From Ptiloglossa arizonensis (lineage: Eukaryota; Arthropoda; Insecta; Hymenoptera; Colletidae), in NCBI RefSeq assembly GCF_051014685.1, contig NW_027478961.1:124001-188000 (forward strand): a stretch of 64,000 bases of DNA, written 5' to 3'. The position numbers and the translations under genes were made by a program. Shown piece after piece: positions 36,912-49,476 of this stretch. Below the pieces are notes generated by a model. The model did not search any database and was not told the DNA's origin. It saw only the letters and a list, made by a program, of their open reading frames with translations. Positions within the stretch are counted from its first letter, which is position 1. Each line of letters opens with the position of its first letter.

Positions 36912-37619
36912 CGAGTTTCTACTTTCAAATGCAATAGGAATTTTTGGGTTAGGTCAATCCGTTCGCGAGATATGGCACTTTGAAGCTAAGAAATGGTTGA
37001 CAAGACAACAAATTTTTCGCAATTCTGCTGCTCTAATCGCTTAACCAGAATGGCCTAGGGGAAAAATACACGTACCGTTGTAATCGGGCGAGTTTCTACT
37101 TTCAGACGCAATAGGAATTTTTCGGTTAAGTCAATCCGTTAGCGAGATATGGGAGTTTGAAGCTAAGAAATTGTTTAGAAGACAACAAATTTTTCGCAAT
37201 TCTGCTGCACCAAACGCTTAACCAGAATGGGCTAGGGAAAACATACACATACCGTTGTAATCGGGCGAGTTTCTACTTTCAGACGCAACAGGAATTTTTG
37301 GGTTAGGACAATCCGTTCGCGAGATATGGGAGTTTGAAGCCAAGAAATGGTTGAGAAGGCAAAAAATTTTTCGCAATCCTGCTGCTCCAAACGCTTAACC
37401 AGAATGGGCTAGGGAAAAAATACACATACCGTTGTAATCGGGCGAGTTTCTACTTTCAGTCGCAACAGGAATTTTTGGGTTAGGTCAATCCGTTCGCGAG
37501 ATATGGGAGTTTGAAGCCAAGAAATGGTTGAGAAGACAAAAAATTTTTCGCAATTCTGCTGCTCCAAACTCTTAACAAGAATGGCCTAGGGAAAAAATAC
37601 ACATACCGTTCTAATCGGG
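36912..37619 (+). repeat. 4-monomer tandem unit, copy 1
   Basis: N(gatatggcac), F, A(ttaggac) and agtcgcaacagg monomers, 708 bp, repeated immediately at 37620. Confidence 0.88.
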
Positions 37620-38327
37620 CGAGTTTCTACTTTCAAATGCAATAGGAATTTTTGGGTTAGGTCAATCCGTTCGCGAGATATGGCACTTTGAAGCTAAGAA
37701 ATGGTTGACAAGACAACAAATTTTTCGCAATTCTGCTGCTCTAATCGCTTAACCAGAATGGCCTAGGGGAAAAATACACGTACCGTTGTAATCGGGCGAG
37801 TTTCTACTTTCAGACGCAATAGGAATTTTTCGGTTAAGTCAATCCGTTAGCGAGATATGGGAGTTTGAAGCTAAGAAATTGTTTAGAAGACAACAAATTT
37901 TTCGCAATTCTGCTGCACCAAACGCTTAACCAGAATGGGCTAGGGAAAACATACACATACCGTTGTAATCGGGCGAGTTTCTACTTTCAGACGCAACAGG
38001 AATTTTTGGGTTAGGACAATCCGTTCGCGAGATATGGGAGTTTGAAGCCAAGAAATGGTTGAGAAGGCAAAAAATTTTTCGCAATCCTGCTGCTCCAAAC
38101 GCTTAACCAGAATGGGCTAGGGAAAAAATACACATACCGTTCTAATCGGGCGAGTTTCTACATTCAGTTACAATAGGAATTTTTGGGTTCGGTCAATCCG
38201 TTCGCGAGATATGGGAATTTGAATCTAAGAAATGGTTGACAAGACAACAAATTTTGCGCACTTCTGCTGCTCCAATCGCTTAACCAGAATGCCCTAGGGG
38301 AAAAATACACGTACCGTTGTAATCGGG
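37620..38327 (+). repeat. 4-monomer tandem unit, copy 2 (fourth monomer replaced)
   Basis: Repeats N(gatatggcac), F and A(ttaggac) from 36912. The fourth position is a subtype Q monomer (attcagttac) instead of agtcgcaacagg. The duplication therefore joined the string one monomer later than in the parental order agtcgc - L - Q seen at 46.3 and 48.2 kb. Confidence 0.85.
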
Positions 38328-39240
38328 CGAGTTTCTACTTTCAGATGCATAAGGAATTTTTGGGTTAGGTCAATCCGTTCGCGAGATATGGGAGTTTGAA
38401 GCCAAGAAATGGTTGAGAAGGCAAAAAATTTTTCGCAATACTGCTGCTCGAAACGCTTAACCAGAATGGCATAGGGAAAAAATACACATACCGTTGTAAT
38501 CGGGCGAGTTTCTACTTTCAAATGCAATGGGAATTTTTGGGTCAGGTCAATCCGTTCGCTAGATATGAGAGTTTGAAGCTAAGAAATGGTTGAGAGGACA
38601 ACAAATTTTTCGCAAATCTGCTGCTCCAAACGCTTAACCAGAATGGCCTAGGGAAAAAATACACATACCATTGTAATCGGGCGAGTTTCTACTTTCAGGC
38701 GCAACTGGAATTTTTGGGTTAGGACAAACCGTTCGCGAGATATGGGAGTTTGAAGCCAAGAAATGGTTGAGAAGACAACAAATTTTTCGCAATTCTGCTG
38801 CTCCAAACGCTTAACCAGAATGGGCTAGGGAAAACATACACATACCGTTGTAATCGGGCGAGTTTCTACTTTCAGACGCAACAGGAATTTTTGGGTTAGG
38901 TCAATCCGTTCGCGAGATACGGGACTTTGAAGCTAAGAAATGGTTGACAAGACAACAAATTTTTCGCACTTCTGCTGCCCCAATCGCTTAACCAGAATGC
39001 CCTAAGAGAAAAATACACGTACCGTTGTAATCGGGCGAGTTTCTACTTTCAGATGCATAAGGAATTTTTGGGTTAGGTCAATCCGTTCGCGAGATATGGG
39101 AGTTTGAAGACAACAAATGGTTGAGAAGGCAAAAAATTTTTCGCAATTCTGCTGCTCCAAACGCTTAACCAGAATGCCCTAGGGAAAAAATACACATACC
39201 GTTGTAATCGGGCGAGTTTCTACTTTCAAATCCAATAGGA
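38328..39240 (+). repeat. M-R string, copy of 34.8-35.7 kb
   Basis: M(gcataggg), gggtcagg monomer, R, A, gatacgggac monomer, M, repeating 34789-35700 at an offset of 3539 bp (20 monomers minus the deletion at about 35350). Private changes here are caatgggaattt near 38526, cgctagatatg near 38557 and gacaaaccg near 38723; the last reappears near 50050. Confidence 0.82.
38908..38924 (+). other. CENP-B-box-like site (perfect to minimal motif)
   Basis: Same word and same monomer lineage as at 35368, 20 monomers further on. Confidence 0.45.
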
Positions 39241-41690
39241 ATTTTTGGGCTAGGTCAATCCGTTCGCGAGATATAAGAGTTTGAAGCTAAGAAATGGTTG
39301 AGAAGACAACAAATTTTTCGCAAATCTGCTGCTCCAAACGCTTAACCAGAATGGCCTAGGGAAAAAATACGCATACCGTTGTAATCGGGCGAGTTTCTAC
39401 TTTCGGATACAATAGGAATTTTTGGGTTCGGTCAATCCGTTCGCGAAATAAGGGACTTTGAAGTTAAGAAATGGTTGACAAGACAACAAATTTTTCGCAC
39501 TTCTGCTGCTCCAATCGCTTAACCAGAATGGCCTAGGGGAAAAATACACGTACCGTTGTAATCGGGCGAGTTTCTACTTTCAGACGCAACAGAAATTTTT
39601 GGGTTAGGTCAATCCGTTCGCGAGATATGGGAGTTTGAAGACAACAAATGGTTGAGAAGGCAAAAAATTTTTCGCAATTCTGCTGCTCCAAACGCTTAAC
39701 CAGAATGCCCTAGGGAAAAAATACACATACCGTTGTAATCGGGCGAGTTTCTACTTTCAAATCCAATAGGAATTTTTGGGCTAGGTCAATCCGTTCGCGA
39801 GATATGAGAGTTTGAAGCTAAGAAATGCTTGAGAACACAACAAATTTTTCGCAAATCTGCTGCTCCAAACGCTTAACCAGAATGGCCTAGGGAAAAAATA
39901 CGCATACCGTTGTAATCGGGCGAGTTTCTACTTTCGGATACAATAGGAATTTTTGGGTTCGGTCAATCCGTTCGCGAGATATGGGACTTTGAAGCTAAGA
40001 AATGGTTGACAAGACAACAAATTTTGCGCACTTCTGCTGCTCCAATCGCTTAACCAGAATGCCCTAGGGGAAAAATACACGTACCGTTGTAATCGGGCGA
40101 GTTTCTACTTTCAGATGCATAAGGAATTTTTGGGTTAGGTCAATCCGTTCGCGAGATATGGGAGTTTGAAGACAACAAATGGTTGAGAAGGCAAAAAATT
40201 TTTCGCAATTCTGCTGCTCCAAACGCTTAACCAGAATGCCCTAGGGAAAAAATACACATACCGTTGTAATCGGGCGAGTTTCTACTTTCAAATCCAATAG
40301 GAATTTTTGGGCTAGGTCAATCCGTTCGCGAGATATGAGAGTTTGAAGCTAAGAAATGCTTGAGAACACAACAAATTTTTCGCAAATCTGCTGCTCCAAA
40401 CGCTTAACCAGAATGGCCTAGGGAAAAAATACGCATACCGTTGTAATCGGGCGAGTTTCTACTTTCGGATACAATAGGAATTTTTGGGTTCGGTCAATCC
40501 GTTCGCGAGATAAGGGACTTTGAAGCTAAGAAATGGTTGACAAGACAACAAATTTTTCGCACTTCTGCTGCTCCAATCGCTTAACCAGAATGGCCTAGGG
40601 GAAAAATACACGTACCGTTGTAATCGGGCGAGTTTCTACTTTCAAATGCAATAGGAATTTTTGGGTAGGGTCAATCCGTTCGCGAGATATGGGACTTTGA
40701 AGCTAAGAAATGGTTGACAAGACAACAAATTTTTCGCAATTCTGCTGCTCCAATCGCTTAACCAGAATGGCCTAGGGGAAAAATACACGTACCGTTGTAA
40801 TCGGGCGAGTTTCTACTTTCAAATGCAATAGGAATTTTTGGGTCAGGTCAATCCGTTCGCGAGATATGAGAGTTTGAAGCTAAGAAATGGTTGAGAGGAC
40901 AACAAATTTTTCGCAAATCTGCTGCTCCAAACGCTTAACCAGAATGGCCTAGGGAAAAAATACACATACGATTGTAATCGGGCGAGTTCCTACTTTCAGA
41001 CGCAACAGGACTTTTTGGGTTAGGTCAATCCGTTCGCGAGATATGAGAGTTTGAAGCTAAGAAATGCTTGAGAAGACAACAAATTTTTCGCAATTCTGCT
41101 GCTCCAAACGCTTAACCAGAATGGGCTAGGGAAAAAATACACATACCGTTGTAATCGGGCGAGTTTCTACTTTCAGACGCAACAGGAATTTTTGGGTTAA
41201 GTCAATCGGTTCGCGAGATATGGGAGTTTGAAGCCAAGAAATGGTTGAGAAGACAACAAATTTTTCGCAATTCTGCTGCTCCAAACTCTTAACAAGAATG
41301 GCCTAGGGAAAAAATGCACATACCGTTCTAATCGGGCGAGTTTCTACTTTCAGACGCAACAGGAATTTTTGGGTTAGGTCAATCCGTTCGCGAGATATGG
41401 GAGTTTGAAGCCAAGAAATGGTTGAGAAGACAACAAATTTTTCGCAATTCTGCTTTTTCAAACGCTTAACCAGAATGGGCTAGGGAAAACATACACATAC
41501 CGTTGTAATCGGGCGAGTTTCTACTTTCAGACGCAACAGGAATTTTTGGGTTAGGTCAATCCGTTCGCGAGATATGGGAGTTTGAAGCCAAGAAATGGTT
41601 GAGAAGACAACAAATTTTTCGCAATTCTGCTGCTCCAAACTCTTAACAAGAATGGCCTAGGGAAAAAATACACATACCGTTCTAATCGGG
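39241..41690 (+). repeat. Long-range duplicated block, copy 1 (partner at 50.2-53.1 kb)
   Basis: Shares with 50213-53200 a series of rare changes: gatataagag (39268 and 50240), ttcgcgaaataag (39440 and 50412), caacagaaattt (about 39588 and 50557), gggtagggtc (about 40663 and 52342), cgagttccta with ggactttttgg (40983 and 52662) and caatcggttcgcg (about 41204 and 52878). The offset grows from 62 to 66 monomers, partly through an extra 3-monomer unit in the second copy. The first part (gatataagag, cgaaataag, cagaaattt) is also present at 32.5-32.9 kb. A unique ctgctttttcaaacgc lies near 41450. Confidence 0.88.
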
Positions 41691-41738
41691 CGAGTTTCTA
41701 CTTTCAGACGCAACAGGAATTTTTGGTTAGGTCAATCC

Positions 41739-41755
41739 GTTCGCGAGATACGGGA
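41739..41755 (+). other. CENP-B-box-like site (perfect to minimal motif)
   Basis: Lies in the first monomer of the 11-monomer unit, just after its diagnostic 1 bp deletion (about 41725). Confidence 0.45.
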
Positions 41756-42751
41756 CTTTGAAGCTAAGAAATGGTTAACAAGACAACAAATTTTTCGCAC
41801 TTCTGCTGCCCCAATCGCTTAACCAGAATGCCCTAAGAGAGAAATACACGTACCGTTGTAATCGGGCGAGTTTCTACTTTCAGATGCATAAGGAATTTTT
41901 GGGTTAGGTCAATCCGTTCGCGAGATATGGGAGTTTGAAGACAACAAATGGTTGAGAAGGCAAAAAATTTTTCGCAATTCTGCTGCTCCAAACGCTTAAC
42001 CAGAATGCCCTAGGGAAAAAATACACATACCGTTGTAATCGGGCGAGTTTCTACTTTCAAATCCAATAGGAATTTTTGGGATAGGTCAATCCGTTCGCGA
42101 GATATGGGAGTTTGAAGCTAAGAAATGGTTGAGAAGACAACAAATTTTTCGCAAATCTGCTGCTCCAAACGCTTAACCAGAATGCTCTAGGGAAAAAATA
42201 CGCATACCGTTGTAATCGGGCGAGTTTCTACTTTCGGATACAATAGGAATTTTTGGGTTCGGTCAATCCGTTCGCGAGATAAGGGACTTTGAAGTTAAGA
42301 AATGGTTGACAAGATAACAAATCTTTCGCACTTCTGCTGCTCCAATCGCTTAACCAGAATGGCCTAGGGGAAAAATACACGTACCGTTGTAATCGGGCGA
42401 GTTTCTACTTTCAGATGCATAAGGAATTTTTGGGTTAGGTCAATCCGTTCGCGAGATATGGGAGTTTGAAGCCAAGAAATGGTTGAGAAGGCAAAAAATT
42501 TTTCGCAATACTGCTGCTCGAAACGCTTAACCAGAATGGCATAGGGAAAAAATACACATACCGTTGTAATCGGGCGAGTTTCTACTTTCAAATGCAATAG
42601 GAATTTTTGGGTCAGGTCAATCCGTTCGCGAGATATGAGAGTTTGAAGCTAAGAAATGGTTGAGAGGACAACAAATTTTTCGCAAATCTGCTGCTCCAAA
42701 CGCTTAACCAGAATGGCCTAGGGAAAAAATACACATACTATTGTAATCGGG

Positions 42752-42928
42752 CGAGTTTCTACTTTCAGGCGCAACTGGAATTTTTGGGTTAGGACAATCC
42801 GTTCGCGAGATATGGGAGTTTGAAGCCAAGAAATGGTTGAGAAGGCAAAAAATTTTTTGCATTTCTGCTGCTCCAAACGCTTAACCAGAATGCCCTAGGG
42901 AAAAAATACACATACCGTTGTAATCGGG
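42752..42928 (+). repeat. Satellite monomer, subtype R (exemplar)
   Basis: Marked by aggcgcaactgg, gggttaggacaatcc, gccaagaaatgg and ttttttgcatttctg (a C lost from the otherwise near-invariant ttttcgca). It is preceded by a monomer with gggtcaggtc and catactattg. It is found from about 35.1 kb rightward (35150, 38700, 42752, 44698, 46999, 48946, 50020 and 57280) and is a stable member of the 11-monomer unit. Confidence 0.85.
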
Positions 42929-43636
42929 CGAGTTTCTACTTTCAGACGCAACAGGAATTTTTGGGTTAGGTCAATCCGTTCGCGAGATATGAGAGTTTGA
43001 GTCTAAGAAATGCTTGAGAAGACAACAAATTTTTCGCAATACTGCTGCTCCAAACGCTTAACCAGAATGGGCTAGGGAAAAAATACACATACCGTTGTAA
43101 TCGGGCGAGTTTCTACTTTCAAATGCAATAGGAATTTTTGGGTTAGGTCAATCCGTTCGCGAGATATGGGACTTTGAAGCTAAGAAATGGTTGACAAGAC
43201 AACAAATTTTTCGCAATTCTGCTGCACCAAACGCTTAACCAGAATGGGCTAGGGAAAACATACACATACCGTTGTAATCGGGCGAGTTTCTACTTTCAGA
43301 CGCAACAGGAATTTTTGGGTTAGGTCAATCCGTTCGCGAGATATGGGAGTTTGAAGCCAAGAAATGGTTGAGAAGGCAAAAAATTTTTCGCAATACTGCT
43401 GCTCGAAAAGCTTAACCAGAATGGCATAGGGAAAAAATACACATACCGTTGTAATCGGGCGAGTTTCTACTTTCAAATGCAACAGGAATTTTTGGGTCAG
43501 GTCAATCCGTTCGCGAGATATGAGAGTTTGAAGCTAAGAAATGGTTGAGAGGACAACAAATTTTTCGCAAATCTGCTGCTCCAAACGCTTAACCAGAATG
43601 GCCTAGGGAAAAAATACACATACCGTTCTAATCGGG

Positions 43637-45582
43637 CGAGTTTCTACTTTCAGACGCAACAGGAATTTTTGGTTAGGTCAATCCGTTCGCGAGATACGGG
43701 ACTTTGAAGCTAAGAAATGGTTGACAAGACAACAAATTTTTCGCACTTCTGCTGCCCCAATCGCTTAACCAGAATGCCCTAAGAGAGAAATACACGTACC
43801 GTTGTAATCGGGCGAGTTTCTACTTTCAGATGCATAAGGAATTTTTGGGTTAGGTCAATCCGTTCGCGAGATATGGGAGTTTGAAGACAACAAATGGTTG
43901 AGAAGGCAAAAAATTTTTCGCAATTCTGCTGCTCCAAACGCTTAACCAGAATGCCCTAGGGAAAAAATACACATACCGTTGTAATCGGGCGAGTTTCTAC
44001 TTTCAAATCCAATAGGAATTTTTGGGATAGGTCAATCCGTTCGCGAGATATGGGAGTTTGAAGCTAAGAAATGGTTGAGAAGACAACAAATTTTTCGCAA
44101 ATCTGCTGCTCCAAACGCTTAACCAGAATGCTCTAGGGAAAAAATACGCATACCGTTGTAATCGGGCGAGTTTCTACTTTCGGATACAATAGGAATTTTT
44201 GGGTTCGGTCAATCCGTTCGCGAGATAAGGGACTTTGAAGTTAAGAAATGGTTGACAAGATAACAAATCTTTCGCACTTCTGCTGCTCCAATCGCTTAAC
44301 CAGAATGGCCTAGGGGAAAAATACACGTACCGTTGTAATCGGGCGAGTTTCTACTTTCAGATGCATAAGGAATTTTTGGGTTAGGTCAATCCGTTCGCGA
44401 GATATGGGAGTTTGAAGCCAAGAAATGGTTGAGAAGGCAAAAAATTTTTCGCAATACTGCTGCTCGAAACGCTTAACCAGAATGGCATAGGGAAAAAATA
44501 CACATACCGTTGTAATCGGGCGAGTTTCTACTTTCAAATGCAATAGGAATTTTTGGGTCAGGTCAATCCGTTCGCGAGATATGAGAGTTTGAAGCTAAGA
44601 AATGGTTGAGAGGACAACAAATTTTTCGCAAATCTGCTGCTCCAAACGCTTAACCAGAATGGCCTAGGGAAAAAATACACATACTATTGTAATCGGGCGA
44701 GTTTCTACTTTCAGGCGCAACTGGAATTTTTGGGTTAGGACAATCCGTTCGCGAGATATGGGAGTTTGAAGCCAAGAAATGGTTGAGAAGGCAAAAAATT
44801 TTTTGCATTTCTGCTGCTCCAAACGCTTAACCAGAATGCCCTAGGGAAAAAATACACATACCGTTGTAATCGGGCGAGTTTCTACTTTCAGACGCAACAG
44901 GAATTTTTGGGTTAGGTCAATCCGTTCGCGAGATATGAGAGTTTGAGTCTAAGAAATGCTTGAGAAGACAACAAATTTTTCGCAATACTGCTGCTCCAAA
45001 CGCTTAACCAGAATGGGCTAGGGAAAAAATACACATACCGTTGTAATCGGGCGAGTTTCTACTTTCAAATGCAATAGGAATTTTTGGGTTAGGTCAATCC
45101 GTTCGCGAGATATGGGACTTTGAAGCTAAGAAATGGTTGACAAGACAACAAATTTTTCGCAATTCTGCTGCACCAAACGCTTAACCAGAATGGGCTAGGG
45201 AAAACATACACATACCGTTGTAATCGGGCGAGTTTCTACTTTCAGACGCAACAGGAATTTTTGGGTTAGGTCAATCCGTTCGCGAGATATGGGAGTTTGA
45301 AGCCAAGAAATGGTTGAGAAGGCAAAAAATTTTTCGCAATACTGCTGCTCGAAAAGCTTAACCAGAATGGCATAGGGAAAAAATACACATACCGTTGTAA
45401 TCGGGCGAGTTTCTACTTTCAAATGCAACAGGAATTTTTGGGTCAGGTCAATCCGTTCGCGAGATATGAGAGTTTGAAGCTAAGAAATGGTTGAGAGGAC
45501 AACAAATTTTTCGCAAATCTGCTGCTCCAAACGCTTAACCAGAATGGCCTAGGGAAAAAATACACATACTATTGTAATCGGG
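43637..45582 (+). repeat. 11-monomer higher-order repeat, copy 2
   Basis: Tandem copy of 41691-43636. Its last monomer ends with catactattg rather than cataccgttc, which leads into the aggcgcaacagg monomer at 45583 instead of restarting the unit. The shared deletion makes this unit 1946 bp where its relative at 45583 is 1947 bp. Confidence 0.95.
43685..43701 (+). other. CENP-B-box-like site (perfect to minimal motif)
   Basis: Duplicate of the 41739 site, 1946 bp downstream in the second 11-monomer copy. Confidence 0.45.
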
Positions 45583-47529
45583 CGAGTTTCTACTTTCAGG
45601 CGCAACAGGAATTTTTGGGTTCGGTCAATCCGTTCGCGAGATAAGGGACTTTGAAGTTAAGAAATGGTTGACAAGATAACAAATCTTTCGCACTTCTGCT
45701 GCTCCAATCGCTTAACCAGAATGGCCTAGGGGAGAAATACACGTACCGTTGTAATCGGGCGAGTTTCTACTTTCAAATGCAATAGGAATTTTTGGGTTAG
45801 GTCAATCCGTTCGCGAGATATGGGACTTTGAAGCTAAGAAATGGTTGACAAGACAACAAATTTTTCGCAATTCTGCTGCTCTAATCGCTTAACCAGAATG
45901 GCCTAGGGGAAAAATACACGTACCGTTGTAATCGGGCGAGTTTCTACTTTCAGACGCAATAGGAATTTTTCGGTTAAGTCAATCCGTTAGCGAGATATGG
46001 GAGTTTGAAGCTAAGAAATTGTTTAGAAGACAACAAATTTTTCGCAATTCTGCTGCACCAAACGCTTAACCAGAATGGGCTAGGGAAAACATACACATAC
46101 CGTTGTAATCGGGCGAGTTTCTACTTTCAGACGCAACAGGAATTTTTGGGTTAGGACAATCCGTTCGCGAGATATGGGAGTTTGAAGCCAAGAAATGGTT
46201 GAGAAGGCAAAAAATTTTTCGCAATCCTGCTGCTCCAAACGCTTAACCAGAATGGGCTAGGGAAAAAATACACATACCGTTGTAATCGGGCGAGTTTCTA
46301 CTTTCAGTCGCAACAGGAATTTTTGGGTTAGGTCAATCCGTTCGCGAGATATGGGAGTTTGAAGCCAAGAAATGGTTGAGAAGACAAAAAATTTTTCGCA
46401 ATTCTGCTGCTCCAAACTCTTAACAAGAATGGCCTAGGGAAAAAATACACATACCGTTCTAATCGGGCGAGTTTCTACATTCAGTTACAATAGGAATTTT
46501 TGGGTTCGGTCAATCCGTTCGCGAGATATGGGAATTTGAATCTAAGAAATGGTTGACAAGACAACAAATTTTGCGCACTTCTGCTGCTCCAATCGCTTAA
46601 CCAGAATGCCCTAGGGGAAAAATACACGTACCGTTGTAATCGGGCGAGTTTCTACTTTCAGATGCATAAGGAATTTTTGGGTTAGGTCAATCCGTTCGCG
46701 AGAGATGGGAGTTTGAAGCCAAGAAATGGTTGAGAAGGCAAAAAATTTTTCGCAATACTGCTGCTCGAAACGCTTAACCAGAATGGCATAGGGAAAAAAT
46801 ACACATACCGTTGTAATCGGGCGAGTTTCTACTTTCAAATGCAATAGGAATTTTTGGGTCAGGTCAATCCGTTCGCGAGATATGAGAGTTTGAAGCTAAG
46901 AAATGGTTGAGAGGACAACAAATTTTTCGCAAATCTGCTGCTCCAAACGCTTAACCAGAATGGCCTAGGGAAAAAATACACATACTATTGTAATCGGGCG
47001 AGTTTCTACTTTCAGGCGCAACTGGAATTTTTTGGTTAGGACAATCCGTTCGTGAGATATGGGAGTTTGAAGCCAAGAAATGGTTGAGAAGGCAAAAAAT
47101 TTTTTGCATTTCTGCTGCTCCAAACGCTTAACCAGAATGCCCTAGGGAAAAAATACACATACCGTTGTAATCGGGCGAGTTTCTACTTTCAGACGCAACA
47201 GGAATTTTTGGGTTAGGTCAATCCGTTCGCGAGATATGAGAGTTTGAAGCTAAGAAATGCTTGAGAAGACAACAAATTTTTCGCAATACTGCTGCTCCAA
47301 ACGCTTAACCAGAATGGGCTAGGGAAAAAATACACATACCGTTGTAATCGGGCGAGTTTCTGCTTTCAAATGCAATAGGAATTTTTGGGTCAGGTCAATC
47401 CGTTCGCGAGATATGAGAGTTTGAAGCTAAGAAATGGTTGAGAGGACAACAAATTTTTCGCAAATCTGCTGCTCCAAACGCTTAACCAGAATGGCCTAGG
47501 GAAAAAATACACATACTATTGTAATCGGG
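45583..47529 (+). repeat. Second 11-monomer higher-order repeat, copy 1
   Basis: Order: aggcgcaacagg/ttcgg, N, F, A(ttaggac), agtcgc, Q preceded by L features, M(gcataggg), gggtcagg, R, A(gatatgagag), gggtcagg. It repeats at +1947 bp (exactly eleven monomers). Several members (M, gggtcagg, R, A) also belong to the 41691 unit, so the two 11-monomer units share a core. A private cgagagatgggag lies near 46700. Confidence 0.92.
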
Positions 47530-49476
47530 CGAGTTTCTACTTTCAGGCGCAACAGGAATTTTTGGGTTCGGTCAATCCGTTCGCGAGATAAGGGACTTTG
47601 AAGTTAAGAAATGGTTGACAAGATAACAAATCTTTCGCACTTCTGCTGCTCCAATCGCTTAACCAGAATGGCCTAGGGGAAAAATACACGTACCGTTGTA
47701 ATCGGGCGAGTTTCTACTTTCAAATGCAATAGGAATTTTTGGGTTAGGTCAATCCGTTCGCGAGATATGGGACTTTGAAGCTAAGAAATGGTTGACAAGA
47801 CAACAAATTTTTCGCAATTCTGCTGCTCTAATCGCTTAACCAGAATGGCCTAGGGGAAAAATACACGTACCGTTGTAATCGGGCGAGTTTCTACTTTCAG
47901 ACGCAATAGGAATTTTTCGGTTAAGTCAATCCGTTAGCGAGATATGGGAGTTTGAAGCTAAGAAATTGTTTAGAAGACAACAAATTTTTCGCAATTCTGC
48001 TGCACCAAACGCTTAACCAGAATGGGCTAGGGAAAACATACACATACCGTTGTAATCGGGCGAGTTTCTACTTTCAGACGCAACAGGAATTTTTGGGTTA
48101 GGACAATCCGTTCGCGAGATATGGGAGTTTGAAGCCAAGAAATGGTTGAGAAGGCAAAAAATTTTTCGCAATCCTGCTGCTCCAAACGCTTAACCAGAAT
48201 GGGCTAGGGAAAAAATACACATACCGTTGTAATCGGGCGAGTTTCTACTTTCAGTCGCAACAGGAATTTTTGGGTTAGGTCAATCCGTTCGCGAGATATG
48301 GGAGTTTGAAGCCAAGAAATGGTTGAGAAGACAAAAAATTTTTCGCAATTCTGCTGCTCCAAACTCTTAACAAGAATGGCCTAGGGAAAAAATACACATA
48401 CCGTTCTAATCGGGCGAGTTTCTACATTCAGTTACAATAGGAATTTTTGGGTTCGGTCAATACGTTCGCGAGATATGGGAATTTGAATCTAAGAAATGGT
48501 TGACAAGACAACAAATTTTGCGCACTTCTGCTGCTCCAATCGCTTAACCAGAATGCCCTAGGGGAAAAATACACGTACCGTTGTAATCGGGCGAGTTTCT
48601 ACTTTCAGATGCATAAGGAATTTTTGGGTTAGGTCAATCCGTTCGCGAGATATGGGAGTTTGAAGCCAAAAAATGGTTGAGAAGGCAAAAAATTTTTCGC
48701 AATACTGCTGCTCGAAACGCTTAACCAGAATGGCATAGGGAAAAAATACACATACCGTTGTAATCGGGCGAGTTTCTACTTTCAAATGCAATAGGAATTT
48801 TTGGGTCAGGTCAATCCGTTCGCGAGATATGAGAGTTTGAAGCTAAGAAATGGTTGAGAGGACAACAAATTTTTCGCAAATCTGCTGCTCCAAACGCTTA
48901 ACCAGAATGGCCTAGGGAAAAAATACACATACTATTGTAATCGGGCGAGTTTCTACTTTCAGGCGCAACTGGAATTTTTTGGTTAGGACAATCCGTTCGC
49001 GAGATATGGGAGTTTGAAGCCAAGAAATGGTTGAGAAGGCAAAAAATTTTTTGCATTTCTGCTGCTCCAAACGCTTAACCAGAATGCCCTAGGGAAAAAA
49101 TACACATACCGTTGTAATCGGGCGAGTTTCTACTTTCAGACGCAACAGGAATTTTTGGGTTAGGTCAATCCGTTCGCGAGATATGAGAGTTTGAAGCTAA
49201 GAAATGCTTGAGAAGACAACAAATTTTTCGCAATACTGCTGCTCCAAACGCTTAACCAGAATGGGCTAGGGAAAAAATACACATACCGTTGTAATCGGGC
49301 GAGTTTCTACTTTCAAATGCAATAGGAATTTTTGGGTTAGGTCAATCCGTTCGCGAGATATGGGACTTTGAAGCTAAGAAATGGTTGACAAGACAACAAA
49401 TTTTTCGCAATTCTGCTGCACCAAACGCTTAACCAGAATGGGCTAGGGAAAACATACACATACCGTTGTAATCGGG
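47530..49476 (+). repeat. Second 11-monomer higher-order repeat, copy 2
   Basis: Tandem copy of 45583-47529 for ten monomers. The eleventh is N-like (gggttaggtc, gatatgggac, ctgctgcacc) rather than gggtcagg. Both copies have the linked changes ggaattttttgg in R (about 47028 and 48973). A private gtcaatacg lies near 48457 and gccaaaaaatgg near 48666. Confidence 0.92.

Larger units (their letters stand above)
41691..43636 (+). repeat. 11-monomer higher-order repeat, copy 1
   Basis: 1946 bp, which is eleven monomers minus one base, repeated in tandem at 43637-45582. Both copies contain the same single-base deletion (tttttggttagg, about 41725 and 43671), the same gagagaaatac and ctgctgcccc changes, a perfect CENP-B-box match, and the same gaaaagctt monomer. 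By eye I found only ggttaacaag versus ggttgacaag near 41774 and a difference at the junction. This is probably the youngest large duplication in the window. Confidence 0.95.

Noticed and set aside
41691..45582. Assembly duplication as the source of the two 11-monomer copies
   Set aside because: Not excluded, but the copies differ (ggttaacaag versus ggttgacaag, and the last-monomer junction), which favours a real tandem duplication.
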